Shown here piece after piece: positions 35,472 to 46,500 of a stretch of DNA of 64,000 nt; the stretch's first letter is position 1, and every line of letters starts with the position of its first letter. The position numbers and the translations under genes are program-made. Source of the stretch: Acidimicrobiaceae bacterium (GTDB lineage: Bacteria > Actinomycetota > Acidimicrobiia > Acidimicrobiales > RAAP-2); contig DAIDKS010000035.1 in assembly GCA_027449885.1 (NCBI GenBank), positions 1-64,000 of the forward strand, read 5' to 3'. The notes below the pieces were generated by a model, which saw nothing but the letters and a program-made list of their open reading frames with translations, had not been told where the DNA came from and made no database searches.

Positions 35472-36820
35472 GACGCCTCCTCTGCCAGCCACGACTGGAC
35501 TTCACTCACGTGCCGCTCGACGTCCGCCTCGGTCGTCGCCTCGACGTTGAGACGCAGGAGGGGCTCGGTGTTCGACGGTCGCAGGTTGAAACGCCAGTCC
35601 CCGTAGTCGACGCTCAGGCCGTCGAGCTCGTCGATCGCGTCGCCCCGCGCACGTCGGCGGGCGGCGACGCGGGCCACGGTGGCCACCGGGTCGGCGACGG
35701 TGGTGTTGCGCTCGCCCGAGGCGTGGTAGCGCTGGAACGGAGCCACCAGGGCGGAGAGGGGCTCGGAGGAACGGCTGAGGAGCTCGAGGACGATCATCGC
35801 GGTGATGATGCCCGAGTCCGCTCGGAAGTTCTCGCGGTAGTAGTAGTGACCCGAGTGCTCCCCGCCGAAGACGGCGCCGGTCTCGGCCATCACCTGCTTG
35901 ATGTAGCTGTGCCCCACGCGGGTGCGCACCCCCACGCCACCGCGTTCGGCGATGATCTCGGGAACGGCGCGCGAGCAGATCAGGTTGTAGAGGATCGTCG
36001 ACCCGGGGTGGCGCTCCAGCATCGCCGCGGCCACCACCCCCGTCACGGTCGAGCCGTCGAGGGGTACGCCGCGCTCGTCGATCAGGAAGACGCGATCGGC
36101 GTCCCCGTCGAAGGCCAGACCGATGTCGGCCCCCACCTCTCGCACGCGACGCTGCAGGTCGACGAGGTTGTCCGGATTGAGGGGGTCCGCCGGGTGGTTC
36201 GGGAAGGTCCCGTCCAACTCCGGGAAGAGGATCTCCACCTCGAAGGGAAGGCCGGCGAAGACGCGGGGCGCGACGAGTCCCCCCATGCCGTTCGCCGTGT
36301 CCGCCACGATGCGCAGCGGACGCAGCACGCTGGTATCGGCGAAGGAGTGCACGTGGCTCACCCACTCGTGCCACAGATCGATCGCGACCCGGTCGGCCCG
36401 AGCGGGCGCGGGGGACGCTCCCTCGAGGGCGATCGCCATCTCCTCGATCTCGCGCAGCCCCGACTCCACCCCGACGGGACGAGCGCCGCTCACGCAGAGC
36501 TTGATCCCGTTGTAGGCGGCCGGATTGTGCGAGGCGGTGAACATGGCACCCGGAGCGTCGAGGTGGCCGGACGCGAAGTAGAGGAGGTCCGTCGACGCCA
36601 GTCCGAGGTCGAGGACCTCCACTCCCTCCCCGCGGGCTCCGTCGGCGAAGGCGTCGACCAGGGCGATCCCCGAGGGGCGCATGTCGCGGGCGACCACGAT
36701 CCGGGGCGCGCCCGCGAAGCGGGCGAAGGCCGCCCCCACCGCCCGGGCGACGGTCTCGTCGAGCTGGTCCGGGTAGGTTCCGCGGACGTCGTAGGCCTTG
36801 AAGATCGCGCGCGCGTCCAC
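35468..36820 (-). CDS. manB: Phosphomannomutase/phosphoglucomutase
   Basis: A 450-aa alpha-D-phosphohexomutase interconverting mannose 6- and 1-phosphate (and possibly glucose phosphates) for GDP-mannose synthesis. Seen: AIFKAYDVRGTYPDQ at the start, phosphoserine loop TASHNP with S97, metal loop DGDADR (238-243), sugar-binding GEHSGHYYYRENF and phosphate-binding RPSNTEP. GTG 36820 is chosen because the conserved N-terminus begins right there with GGAG upstream. Longer in-frame starts run into the upstream membrane-protein gene. It works with the guanylyltransferase at 53.4-54.4 kb. Confidence 0.93.
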   Translation of the reverse strand: MDARAIFKAYDVRGTYPDQLDETVARAVGAAFARFAGAPRIVVARDMRPSGIALVDAFADGARGEGVEVLDLGLASTDLLYFASGHLDAPGAMFTASHNPAAYNGIKLCVSGARPVGVESGLREIEEMAIALEGASPAPARADRVAIDLWHEWVSHVHSFADTSVLRPLRIVADTANGMGGLVAPRVFAGLPFEVEILFPELDGTFPNHPADPLNPDNLVDLQRRVREVGADIGLAFDGDADRVFLIDERGVPLDGSTVTGVVAAAMLERHPGSTILYNLICSRAVPEIIAERGGVGVRTRVGHSYIKQVMAETGAVFGGEHSGHYYYRENFRADSGIITAMIVLELLSRSSEPLSALVAPFQRYHASGERNTTVADPVATVARVAARRRARGDAIDELDGLSVDYGDWRFNLRPSNTEPLLRLNVEATTEADVERHVSEVQSWLAEEAS

Positions 36821-36831
36821 GGGGCTCCACT

Positions 36832-39354
36832 CTACTGAGCCGTCCGCCGCCTCTCCCGGGCGCGGCGGCGACCCGCTAGGAACGCGACGACCAGCCCCAG
36901 CGCGATCGTGACGCCGCTCAGGGTCGAGCCGAGACGGGTCGCGCCGTCGGCGCCGTAGACGAGCGTGACCTCGTGCGAGGTGGGGACGACCACCATCAGG
37001 TTGGGACTCACCCGATAGGGGCCCGTGGCGCCGCTGACCTGCCAGCGCGGGTAGTAGGAGACCTTGACGAGCGTTGGCACGCCCAGGCGACTCACGTGGA
37101 ACGACACCGACTGGAGTCCCGCCGTCACTCGGGTGACCGACTCGCGCGGCAGGGCCCGTCCCGGCGGCAGCCCGAGGGGATCGGCACTCGCCGCGTGGGG
37201 CCACGAGGCCGGTCCACTCGCGGCGAGCGGGGTGTCCCACCGTGTCGCGTCGATCCACCAGCCCACGTTGGCGTTGAGCCACGCCGTGCGCGAGGAGAGG
37301 CCCGCGACGACGACGGGCGTGCGGGTGAGCCCGACGACGAGCGGGCTCGGGCGGATCTCGTAGATCCGCCACTGCACGCCCGGGGCGGGCCAGGCCCGAG
37401 TCGTGGCGACGAGACGGAGGCGAGGATCCCGCGACGCCTCCGCGACGACGCCCGGCGAGAAGGCGATGAAGTAGCGAACCCCCAGCATCTGCAGGTGCGT
37501 CACGCCCGTCGCCACGTCGAGGGTCCCGTACGGCAGACCGACCTGGGGATTGCTGGGCTGGGCGCTCAGTTCGGCCTGGTCCAGGAAGTGGTAGGGGGTC
37601 GTGGCCGACGACTCGAAGTACAGCCCCTCCATCGACGACACGCAGTTGTTGGTCCAGTACGGGAGCAGCATCAGGGCCATGGTCGTGCCGAAGCGGTTCT
37701 CGCTCGGGCTGTACTCCCACATCGCGCGTCCGCAGCCGTCGCGCTGGGCGACCCGGCCCATGGTGGTCATGAGGTCGTGGTACTCGGGCCACGCCGGCTT
37801 GCCCTGGTACCCGGAGTAGTTCCACGCGGCCCAGCTCGACACCTGGTTGCCGGTGGTCGAGAGGCCGAGCGCCTTCGCGACCCCGGTGATCTGCCCGGGC
37901 ACCGTCGAGAGCAGTCCGGCGACCAGCACGACGATCGCGGCGCTCGCACGCCGAGAGCGTCCGCGCCGTGAGGAGAACGACTCGCTCACCGCGACCCCCG
38001 GCGCACCGTCCGGGCGTATCGCGTCGACCGGCTCGAGTACGTGGTCCGACGCCTCCGGCGACGTCGGTGGTCCGGCCGTGACCGCTCCCGCGACGTCCCA
38101 CCCGGCGCCCTCCCCCCCGACGCCCCCGTCCGTCGGCCCCCCGAGCGCCACCCCCGCGTCCGCGGACAGGGCGTCCGTGGGCGGGGCGGGCGCGTCGGCC
38201 ACGCGCGCGCCGCGACGAGGGTGGCGGCGCCCGGTCGCCCAGCGCGCCAGGGGCCAGGCGACGGCCCAGCCCGCGAGCAGGTGGACGGAGACGAACCAGA
38301 AGGGGATGAGGCGCTCGTTCCAGATGACCCCTTGGGGGTCGACCACGAAGGCGACGAGGGAGAACGAGCTGAGCGAGCCGAGGACGACGCCGAGCCGGTC
38401 ACGGGAGACGATCGCGATCACGAGACCCACCGCCGCGAGGAGGATGACCCAGCGGTCACCGGCGGCACCGCCCGTCGACGTGAACCAGCCCAGCGTCGTG
38501 AAGATGGCGTGGAGGCTCGACGTGTTGTCGTTCGTGTAGCCCATCGAGTTCGTGAACGACTGGGAGGTGGCGAAGGGGACGAGCCACCAGGCCGTGAGAC
38601 CCACGCTGAGGAGGGCCGTTCCGGCGACGAAGCGAACCGGACGCGCGTAGTCGCCCGTGGTCGCGGGCAGTCGAGGGTCCCCGATCCCCCGTCGCTGCAG
38701 CAACTCGAGCACCACCAGGAGAGCGGTCGCCCCCACCACGAAGAAGAAGGGCAGCACGTGGGCGAAGAGGGTGAGCGAGATGAGGACGGCCGTGATCCAG
38801 TAGCCCCGTCCCTCGCGGACCCCACGCGCGACCAGCCCGATCGCGACGAGCGCGAAGGCCAGCGAGAGCGAGAAGGCGTACTCCCCCGCCATCGTCGAGA
38901 ACAAGTTGCCCCCGTCGATGGTGAAGCTCGCGTCGAAGAGGAACGGCAGGGTGGCCATCGCGAGACCGAGCGGCACCGGTCGAGGGGCCCGGAAGAGCCG
39001 CCCCATCACGTACGCCGCGAGGGGCATGAGCACTGATCCGAGGACCGTGGCCAGTTTGAAGGCGACCGCGTAGTTGATCACGTAGCCGGCCCACGCCGCG
39101 AGGGCGTCGGGAAGGACGAAGTAGTAGGAGTAGGCGGGCATGCCGGCGAACCACCCCGGGTACCACGGCATCAGGTTGAAGGGATTGCCCGTCGAGCGCA
39201 GGTAGGCGGGCAGCGCGACGTGGGCCCCGGTGTCGCCCCCCGTGATGAGCGTCGACGACACGAGCAGCGAGGGGTGGAGCGCCGCCATGGTCACCACGAC
39301 GACCGAGAGGATCCCGACGACGTCGATCCACGCCTCGCGCGAGAGTCGTCTCAC
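36832..39354 (-). CDS. Large polytopic membrane protein, PTPS-related/GT-C-like
   Basis: An 840-aa membrane protein with about 10-12 helices in its first half, an extra helix near the middle and a C-terminal extracytoplasmic domain ended by one more helix and a basic tail. Seen: ITGGDTGAHVALPAYL and PWYPGWFAGMPAYSYY, the acidic first-loop pattern of the 6-pyruvoyl-tetrahydropterin-synthase-related membrane family, which resembles GT-C glycosyltransferases using lipid-linked sugars. A long Gly/Ala/Pro linker lies inside. It is probably a cell-envelope glycosyltransferase. The GTG overlaps the CPBP stop as GTGA; GTG 39363 is an alternative. Confidence 0.75.
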   Translation of the reverse strand: MRRLSREAWIDVVGILSVVVVTMAALHPSLLVSSTLITGGDTGAHVALPAYLRSTGNPFNLMPWYPGWFAGMPAYSYYFVLPDALAAWAGYVINYAVAFKLATVLGSVLMPLAAYVMGRLFRAPRPVPLGLAMATLPFLFDASFTIDGGNLFSTMAGEYAFSLSLAFALVAIGLVARGVREGRGYWITAVLISLTLFAHVLPFFFVVGATALLVVLELLQRRGIGDPRLPATTGDYARPVRFVAGTALLSVGLTAWWLVPFATSQSFTNSMGYTNDNTSSLHAIFTTLGWFTSTGGAAGDRWVILLAAVGLVIAIVSRDRLGVVLGSLSSFSLVAFVVDPQGVIWNERLIPFWFVSVHLLAGWAVAWPLARWATGRRHPRRGARVADAPAPPTDALSADAGVALGGPTDGGVGGEGAGWDVAGAVTAGPPTSPEASDHVLEPVDAIRPDGAPGVAVSESFSSRRGRSRRASAAIVVLVAGLLSTVPGQITGVAKALGLSTTGNQVSSWAAWNYSGYQGKPAWPEYHDLMTTMGRVAQRDGCGRAMWEYSPSENRFGTTMALMLLPYWTNNCVSSMEGLYFESSATTPYHFLDQAELSAQPSNPQVGLPYGTLDVATGVTHLQMLGVRYFIAFSPGVVAEASRDPRLRLVATTRAWPAPGVQWRIYEIRPSPLVVGLTRTPVVVAGLSSRTAWLNANVGWWIDATRWDTPLAASGPASWPHAASADPLGLPPGRALPRESVTRVTAGLQSVSFHVSRLGVPTLVKVSYYPRWQVSGATGPYRVSPNLMVVVPTSHEVTLVYGADGATRLGSTLSGVTIALGLVVAFLAGRRRARERRRTAQ

Positions 39355-40094
39355 CCGTGCCACCGTTGGGCGAGGAGGGCGACGATGGCGACCCCGTTGA
39401 AGGAGACGTGGACCACGGCGCTCGCCGCGAGTCGACGAGTGCGCCAGGCGACGAGGGCCAGCACGACGCCGAAGGCCGCGAGGCCGGCGAACTGGGCCGG
39501 CTCGCCGTGCGCCGCGGCGAACAGCACGCCGCTCGCCACGACGCCGACGGGGACGGCGAGGCGGGCCCCGAGGCGCCCGAGCGCCCCGACCAGGCCCCGC
39601 AGCAGGACGCCCCGGAAGAACCACTCCTCGGCGATCGGTGCCCCGACCGTGGTCAGGACCACGAGCAGTGCGAAGGTCACCCCGTGCGCCCCCCCGAAGA
39701 GCCGGGTGACGGGCTTGCCGAAGTCGTGAACGTGAAAGGGGCGATAGGCGAGCGCGATGACGAGTTGCGAGGCGACCCCCAGGACGACGAAGCGAAGGTC
39801 GCTCCAGCGCAGCCGCCAGCTCCCCGGCCACGCCGCCAGTCCCCCGACGCGCCCGGCGACCACGACGGCGAGGGCGAAGCCGACCCAGAGCCCCGCCAGG
39901 CTCGCCACGTTGACCCACCAGGGCGGCGTGGCCGAGCGGGCCAGGGCGAGGACGCCGCCGGGAACGTGGGTGATCGCCGCGCCGACGCCGACCAGGGTCG
40001 TCGCGACCGCCTCGCCCACCGCGAATCCCCCCAGGGCAGCGAGCAGCACCACTCCGGGACGGATCTCGTCTCCGGAGTCCGTCCCGCTCTTCAC
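39351..40094 (-). CDS. CPBP-family intramembrane metalloprotease
   Basis: A 247-aa membrane protein of the CAAX-protease/bacteriocin-processing (CPBP, Abi) family. Seen: EEWFFRG at 156-162 (paired Glu and Arg), H196 in AAAHGEP and a C-terminal HVSFNGV, giving the three conserved motifs, within about 7 helices. Substrates in bacteria are mostly unknown. GTG 40094 follows TAGCCT after 8 nt (leaderless). It is coupled by a 4-bp overlap to the GT-C-like gene and divergent from ftsH. Confidence 0.88.
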   Translation of the reverse strand: MKSGTDSGDEIRPGVVLLAALGGFAVGEAVATTLVGVGAAITHVPGGVLALARSATPPWWVNVASLAGLWVGFALAVVVAGRVGGLAAWPGSWRLRWSDLRFVVLGVASQLVIALAYRPFHVHDFGKPVTRLFGGAHGVTFALLVVLTTVGAPIAEEWFFRGVLLRGLVGALGRLGARLAVPVGVVASGVLFAAAHGEPAQFAGLAAFGVVLALVAWRTRRLAASAVVHVSFNGVAIVALLAQRWHG

Positions 40095-40102
40095 AGGTCC
40101 TT

Positions 40103-40108
40103 AGGCTA
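40103..40108 (-). promoter_or_regulatory. -10 element for the CPBP gene, leaderless
   Basis: TAGCCT on the minus strand, 8 nt before GTG 40094. It sits inside the palindromic TTAGGCTAA, whose other strand reads TAGGCT and could serve as the ftsH -10 (56 bp or more upstream of its GTG). Confidence 0.4.
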
Positions 40109-40170
40109 ACCTCCGGTCCCTCTTAGGGGGTCGGCGAGGTGCGACGACGCGGGACCTCTAGATTGGAGCA

Positions 40171-42204
40171 GTGAGCGCTGCCCCGAACGACAAGCCCGGC
40201 TTCCGCCGCCTCCTGCCCTCGCCCGAGCGGCCCATGGCGCCCGAGTCCCGGCGGCGCCTGGTGACGATCGCCATCATCGCGTTCGTGATCGGCCTGCTGT
40301 TCATCCCGTCGCTCTTCAAGACGACCACCGTGAAGACGATCTCGTACTCCACCCTCACGGCCGACATCAAGGCCAACAAGGTCGTCTCGGCCACCGTGGA
40401 CAACGCGAACGGCGTGATCACGGGCCAGCTGAGCGACGGCACGAACTACTCCGCGAACGGCCCCTCGCCGCTCGTCTCGAGCGAGCTCGACCTCCTGCGT
40501 TCGAACAACGTGGCGGTGACCTTCGCCAACCCCTCGAGCTTCGGATCGACGATCCTCCCCTACCTCATCTGGATCGCCATCTTCGCGGGCTTCATGATCT
40601 TCGCCGGGCGCCAGGCCCGGGGGCAGATGAACGGCATGATGTCCGTCGGCCGTTCGAAGGCGAAGCAGTTCAGCCAGGACCGGCCGAAGATCACCTTCGC
40701 CGACGTGGCCGGATACCTCGGCGTGAAGCAGGAGATCAGCGAGGTCGTCGACTTCTTGAAGAATCCCGGGCGATTCCGCGAGATCGGGGCGATGGTCCCC
40801 AAGGGCATGCTCCTCGTCGGACCGCCGGGCACCGGCAAGACGCTGCTCGCCCGCGCCGTGGCCGGCGAGGCCGGCGTGCCCTTCTTCTCGGTCTCCGGCT
40901 CGGACTTCATGGAGATGTTCGTGGGAGTGGGCGCGAGCCGCGTCCGCGACCTCTTCGCGACGGCCCGCAAGCAGTCCCCGGCCATCGTCTTCATCGACGA
41001 GATCGACTCGATCGGGCGCAAGCGCGGGGCCGGACTGGGCGGCGGGCACGACGAGCGCGAGCAGACGCTCAACCAGATGCTCTCGGAGATGGACGGGTTC
41101 GACCCCACCGAGGGGGTCGTGGTGATGGCGGCGACCAACCGCCCGGACGTCCTGGACCCGGCGCTGCTACGACCCGGGCGATTCGACCGCCAGATCGTGG
41201 TTCCGCTCCCCGACCTCGAGGAGCGTCTGCCGATCCTGCAGGTCCACGCCCGCAACAAGCCGCTCGACGCCACCGTCGACCTCTCGATGGTGGCGCGAGG
41301 GACGCCGGGCATGTCGGGTGCCGACCTCGCCAACCTGGTCAACGAGGCCGCCCTGCACGCCGTACGGCGTCACTCGGCGACGATCTCGATGGACGACTTC
41401 GAGTCGGCCCGGGACCGCGTCATGATGGGCCAGGAGCGCGACACCATGGTGCTCCAGGACGACGAGCGCGAGCGGATCGCCTACCACGAGTCGGGTCACG
41501 CCGTCCTCGCCTACGTCCTCGACAAGACGGACCCGCTGCACAAGATCACGATCATTCCGCGCGGTATGGCCCTCGGCGTCACCATGACGCTGCCCGAGGA
41601 GGACCGGCACATCATGTCGCGCCAGCACCTCGAGGACTCGCTGTGCATGCGCATGGGCGGCCGCGTGGCGGAGCTCCTCGTCTACGGCGACCTCTCGACC
41701 GGGGCCGCCGACGACCTGCAGCGCAACACCGACCTCGCCCGCCGGATGGTTCGCGAGTGGGGCATGTCCAAGGAGATCGGCCCGATGGCGTGGGGCTCCA
41801 ACAACCAGGTCTTCCTGGGCGAGGACCTCATGCACACCCGGGACTACTCGGACCACACGTCGACGCTCATCGACGACGAGATCGAGCGCATCCTGCGCGA
41901 GCAGGAGTCGCGCGCGATCGAGGTGCTGACCCTGCACCGCCGCGGCCTGGACGCGTTGACGCGGGCCCTGCTCGAGCACGAGACGATCGACGGCGAGGAG
42001 GCGGCGCGACTCATCGACGAGGCCTTCGGGCAGCCGGTGCACACCCGGGCCACCAAGACGGTCAGCTCGCTGCGTGGCACGAGTCGCCGCACGGCCCCCG
42101 GGGACGTGACGCCGACCGACGTCGCGCCGTCGCCCTCGGCGCCTCCCGCTCCCGCTCCCGCCCCGGCCACGTGGCAGGAGCCGCCCTCGCTACCCTCCGT
42201 ATAG
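40171..42204 (+). CDS. ftsH: ATP-dependent zinc metalloprotease FtsH
   Basis: A 677-aa membrane-anchored AAA+ protease degrading membrane and regulatory proteins. Seen: two N-terminal helices (about 28-46 and 130-150) around a small extracytoplasmic domain, FADVAG, Walker A GPPGTGKT (217-224), pore motif MFVGVG, Walker [12 protein letters not shown], the second region of homology [19 protein letters not shown], and the protease site HESGH (439-443) with a later Asp in [10 protein letters not shown]. The C-terminal tail is Pro/Ala-rich. GTG with GGAG upstream. The 3' end overlaps the convergent DUF5719 gene by 15 bp. Confidence 0.98.
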   Translation: MSAAPNDKPGFRRLLPSPERPMAPESRRRLVTIAIIAFVIGLLFIPSLFKTTTVKTISYSTLTADIKANKVVSATVDNANGVITGQLSDGTNYSANGPSPLVSSELDLLRSNNVAVTFANPSSFGSTILPYLIWIAIFAGFMIFAGRQARGQMNGMMSVGRSKAKQFSQDRPKITFADVAGYLGVKQEISEVVDFLKNPGRFREIGAMVPKGMLLVGPPGTGKTLLARAVAGEAGVPFFSVSGSDFMEMFVGVGASRVRDLFATARKQSPAIVFIDEIDSIGRKRGAGLGGGHDEREQTLNQMLSEMDGFDPTEGVVVMAATNRPDVLDPALLRPGRFDRQIVVPLPDLEERLPILQVHARNKPLDATVDLSMVARGTPGMSGADLANLVNEAALHAVRRHSATISMDDFESARDRVMMGQERDTMVLQDDERERIAYHESGHAVLAYVLDKTDPLHKITIIPRGMALGVTMTLPEEDRHIMSRQHLEDSLCMRMGGRVAELLVYGDLSTGAADDLQRNTDLARRMVREWGMSKEIGPMAWGSNNQVFLGEDLMHTRDYSDHTSTLIDDEIERILREQESRAIEVLTLHRRGLDALTRALLEHETIDGEEAARLIDEAFGQPVHTRATKTVSSLRGTSRRTAPGDVTPTDVAPSPSAPPAPAPAPATWQEPPSLPSV

Positions 42205-43524
42205 GGGCGACGCCACCGCGACGCCCCGCGGCGTGCTCGGGAGGATGGCCCCGACGACCAGGTCGGGGCGGTCGGCCGAGATCACGATGGTGGCCCCGCG
42301 CAGCGACGAGGCGAACGACGCCACCCCGCGCAGCAGCGTCGTGCTCCTCGGGTCGAGGGACGCGGTCGTGCTCTGCGCGGTCGATCCGGCCCCCGCGAGT
42401 CGCGTCACCGTGACCCCGAGGGGAGACCCCGTGGTGTTGGTCAGGGCGACCGCGTCGTAGCCCGTCCCGCTGAAGTCGCCGACCAGGTACGTGGCCGACG
42501 GGGGCGTGGGCGTCGACAGGGCCACGCCGGCGCTCGTCCCGGTCGCCAGGGTGGCGACGACGGGAACCGTCGAGGTGAGGTGGACGGACGCCTCGCCCCG
42601 CGCCGGTATGGCCGGGTTCGGCGTGATCGCCAGCACGGCCGTCCCGAAGCCGGGGACCGTCGTCGTCTGGGCCGGGATCGAGAAGGCGCCCAGCGAGACC
42701 GTCGCCGTGATCGCGGCCTCCGCGCTCGAGGGATTCGCCAGGCGGATCTCGGCCACGGATCGCGCCGCCGTCGTGACGAGGGGCAGCCACGCCGAGGTGA
42801 CGGGCGTCGACGTCCCCGCGTCGAGCGAGACGACGGATCCCGAGGACACGGCGGCCGCGGCCACCACCGACCCGCGCAACACGTTCACCCGGACCCCGAG
42901 GTCGCGCGACGTCGGCAGGCGCACGCCCAGGTTGAGGGCCATTTCGGAGTGCGGCCCGATCGTGACTCCCTGGTAGGAGGCGGGGGCGCTGAAGCCCGAG
43001 GAGGTCTGGGCGGTCAGGTTGGCGACGGCCGCCGTGGCCGTCGGGTTGTACAGCGAGATCACCGCCTGCGAACCGACGACCGTGTCGAGCCCCGACGCGT
43101 ACCAGCTGGTCACGCCACCGGCGGCGCACGGCGTCTGGGCGGCGCCGGCGCCGACCACCTCGTCGGCGACGACCCCGCCGCCGTTCACCTGGGCACCGAC
43201 GCCGAACCAGCTGCCGGCGAGCTGCGGACGCACCGAGGTCGCCGCGTGCGCCCCGAGCACGACCGTCGACGTGGCCGAGGCGCCCGAGTTGCTGTCCACC
43301 CGCACGGTGAGCGTGCGGGTGGCGTCGCTGGTGTTGAGGAACACCACCCGACCGGCGAAGGCTCCCGACCCGAGGCCCGTGCAGTAGAGGGCCGCGGACT
43401 CCACGTTGCCGGTGATGAGCCCGCCGCGGGGACCCGGCGGATTGGCCTCGTGGACCAGGGTCGCGGCGACGCCGCTCGCCGCGAGCGCGGCCGCGAGCGC
43501 GAGGGGGAGGACGGCCCGCCTCAC
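42190..43524 (-). CDS. Secreted DUF5719 protein
   Basis: A 444-aa exported protein of the DUF5719 type. Seen: a signal peptide or anchor (RRAVLPLALAAALAASGVAATL, residues 2-23), then repeated beta-rich modules full of Val, Thr and Ser with recurring NPS/NPT and TT patterns and one Cys pair region. In actinobacteria it is typically encoded right after a large GT2 membrane protein near cofD and whiB, as here. The function is unknown, presumably envelope. GTG overlaps the GT2 stop as GTGA. Confidence 0.8.
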   Translation of the reverse strand: MRRAVLPLALAAALAASGVAATLVHEANPPGPRGGLITGNVESAALYCTGLGSGAFAGRVVFLNTSDATRTLTVRVDSNSGASATSTVVLGAHAATSVRPQLAGSWFGVGAQVNGGGVVADEVVGAGAAQTPCAAGGVTSWYASGLDTVVGSQAVISLYNPTATAAVANLTAQTSSGFSAPASYQGVTIGPHSEMALNLGVRLPTSRDLGVRVNVLRGSVVAAAAVSSGSVVSLDAGTSTPVTSAWLPLVTTAARSVAEIRLANPSSAEAAITATVSLGAFSIPAQTTTVPGFGTAVLAITPNPAIPARGEASVHLTSTVPVVATLATGTSAGVALSTPTPPSATYLVGDFSGTGYDAVALTNTTGSPLGVTVTRLAGAGSTAQSTTASLDPRSTTLLRGVASFASSLRGATIVISADRPDLVVGAILPSTPRGVAVASPLYGG

Positions 43525-46500
43525 GAGCTGACCCCCCGAGACCGACGACGAGGAGCGCGGCGCCGAGGACGACGTCGCTGAGTCAACCACTCGAGGCGTG
43601 AGGCCCAGCCGAAGCCGAGCCAGACGATGCCCCACAGTCCCAACGTGCCCAGGGCGAGGAGCCCGTTGAGCGGGAACTGACGCAGGACGAGTGAGACGGT
43701 CGGGGGCTGGGCGTAGCGATTCACGCGGTAGCGGGCCGCCCAGCCGAAGACCGTCGAGCGACTCGCCGGGTGGCCGTTCACCTCGAGCGCGAAGGCGCTC
43801 GCCGGGGCGAGGCCGGCCACGACGGTCGACCCCGGGTTGACGCGGGCGGTGCCGTAGGTGGTGCCCGCGAGCGGCGTCAGGGTCGCGAGGTCCGAGGAGC
43901 TGGTCGTGCCGATGAGTCCGTGGAAGTCGGCGTTGCCGTAGATGGACACCGACGACGTCTCGAGCTCGAGGGAGAGGTCGGTCTGACGATCGAGGGCGAC
44001 CGTCAGACCGGCCGGAGCCGGTCGCGCGGGGAGGCTGGCGACACCCGCCACCGCCGGCGCGGGGCTGTTCATCACCACGACCGTGGCGATGCCCGCCTGC
44101 GCCAGCAAGGCCCCGAGGTGGACCGTCCGGTCGTGCAGGGCGAGACCCACGGCCGTCAGCAGGACGTCGCTCGTGCCCGAGTTCGGTGGCGTGAAGAGAG
44201 TGTTGCCACCCGGCACCCCGTTGAGGGACGTCGCGGCGGCCAGTCCCGGCTCGACGCTCCACCCGGAGGCCGGCAGCACGGACGGATCGCCGAGCCACAG
44301 CACCCGGTACCCGCTCGCCGTCACGCGGGGCAGCGCGCTCATGGCCTCGGCCACGCTGGTCGTGGGGAGGTTGAAGCGCCCCGACTCGAGGGAGCCGACC
44401 GTGGGCACGATCGAGAGCACCAGGGCTCCGACGAAGAGGGCGGCCGCCCCCTGGCGCCACCCGAAGCCCTCGCGGCGCAGGTCGAGCTCGAGCGAGGTGA
44501 TCCCGAATCCGACGACCACGGCCTCGGCCCAGGCGACGACGACGAGCAGCACGTCGGCGTCGGGGGCGAAGGGGCCCATCCAGTGCCGCAGACTGAGCAG
44601 CGCGAGGACGAGGGCGAGCGTGCCCGCGGTGGCCACCGGTGCCGCCATGTCGCGCCGGACGGCCCGCGTCACCAGGAGGGCGACGGCGGCCGCGCCGGGA
44701 AGGAGCCAGCCCGTCCACCCGAGCCCGAAGAGCCCGTCGGCTCCCCGCGCGAGGGCGGCGAAGGACGGGGCCGACCAGGGGCCCCGCGGCAACCCGAAGA
44801 CCTCGAGCGCGTGTCGACCGGCCGCGATCGTGTCGACGGTGAGTGGCGCGAGGAAGACGGCGACGGTCGCGAGCAGCGAGCCGAGCAGGCGCCAGGGCGT
44901 CACGGGCGCCGGCGTCCCGCCGAGCCGGGCCGCCAGCCAGGCGGCGACGACCACGAGCACCACGACCACCACGGTGGCCGGGACCATCGCCGTCGCCACG
45001 GCCACGATCATCGCCAACTCGGTCCGACGCCCGGCGCGCGTCGCTCGCCACCCCCGGTGCCCGAAGGGGACCGCCGGGGGGTACGGCGTCTCGCGGAATC
45101 CCGGGACCGCGAGGAGTTCGAAGAGCCGCACGGCGATGAAGGGCAGCGCCGCGACGAGGACGAGGGCGTCGACGCGGCCCTCGCTGATCAGGTTGAGGCC
45201 GATCGGAGCGGCCGCGTAGGCGAGGGCCGCGATCAGGCGCGCGCGGTTCGACATCCGCCCCCGCAGCGTCCGTGCCACGCCGTAGGCCCCGAGCGGGACG
45301 GCGAAGATCAGGGCCGCCCGGGGGAGGATCCCCATGCGTCCCAGGACGAAGGTGCCGACGAAGGCGAGGACGCCGTAGCCCGGGGCGCCCGGGGCGCCCG
45401 ATCCGACCCCGTTCGGCGACCACGACGCGAAGAAGTGGCGCCAGTTCGACCACCACGAGTCGAGGGGGGCGAGACGCCCGATGAGCGGCAGGTGGGTCGC
45501 GATGAGGTTCCGCGAGCCGAGGGCCCAGAGCACGATTGCCACGGCCACGGTCAGCGCCTGGCCGCGGAAGCTGGTGAGGGCCCGGCTGAGCCGAGGGCCT
45601 CGCGCCGCGGGCTCGGGCATCGTGTCGAAGGCCTCGTCGTCGGCGAAGGCGGCCGCGAAGCCGACGCCGTCGGTCTCGGCCGGCTCCTCCGGCTCGGCGG
45701 GCAGGATCCCCCGCGCCCGGTCGTACCCGTCGCGCAGCAGGGTCGCCACGAACCGACGGAGCCGGTGGGCCCCGCCCACCTGGAGCCGGTGCAGGTCCTC
45801 GTCGGCGAGCACCTGCTCGGCCTGACGCTCCCGGCGCCGGGCCCGCACGTGCCGGCGCTGGCGCAGCAGCCAGCGCCACGAGCCGAGGATCGCCCCCACC
45901 CGGTCACCGTCTCGCCCGACGAGGGCGATGACGAGCTCCGCGCCGTCGAGGACGAGCTGCGCGGCGAGCGTCGTGATCGTCCGCGCCCGCCCCCACCCGG
46001 TCGCCACGACCAGAAGCCGATGGCGCCGCTGGAGGTCCTGGCGGCTCGCCCGCCCGGTCCCGAGGGCCGTGACGGCCCGCTCCCCCGTCGCGATGGTCTG
46101 GCGGTGGGCCACGCGCGCCGACGGCGCCACGATCACTCGCGCGCCGGCCACCTGAGCCCGCCAGCACAGGTCGAGGTCCTCGCCGAGGACCGTGATCAGC
46201 GGGTCGAACCCCTTCAGGGTGACGAAGAGGTCGGCGCGCACGAGCGTCGTGCCGCCCGGCGCGACGAAGACGTCTCGCTCGAGGTCCTGCTGGCCGTGAT
46301 CGACTTCGCCCGGCTCGACGCGCTCCTCGACGACTCCGAATCGATCGCTCGTCTGGCCGACGTGGAGCAGGGTCAGCGGATCGTCGTAGGCCACGAACTT
46401 CGGTGAGACGACTCCCGCGTTGGTGCGGTAGGCCGCCTCGACCAGGCAGGAGACGGCGTCGTCGTCCAGTCGCACGTCGTCGTGACAGAAGAGGAAGAAG

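Noticed and set aside
36821..39918. Very long minus-strand frames extending the phosphomannomutase and GT-C-like genes upstream
   Set aside because: They are out-of-frame readings of neighbouring genes that stay open because of high G+C content. Family starts and GTGA overlaps give shorter genes.
40101..40112. TTAGGCTAACCT resembles half of an IdeR/DtxR iron box (TTAGGTTAGGCTAACCTAA)
   Set aside because: Only 12 of 19 positions match, all in one part, and the remaining bases do not match at all. The sequence is already explained by back-to-back -10 hexamers TAGCCT/TAGGCT for the CPBP gene and ftsH.
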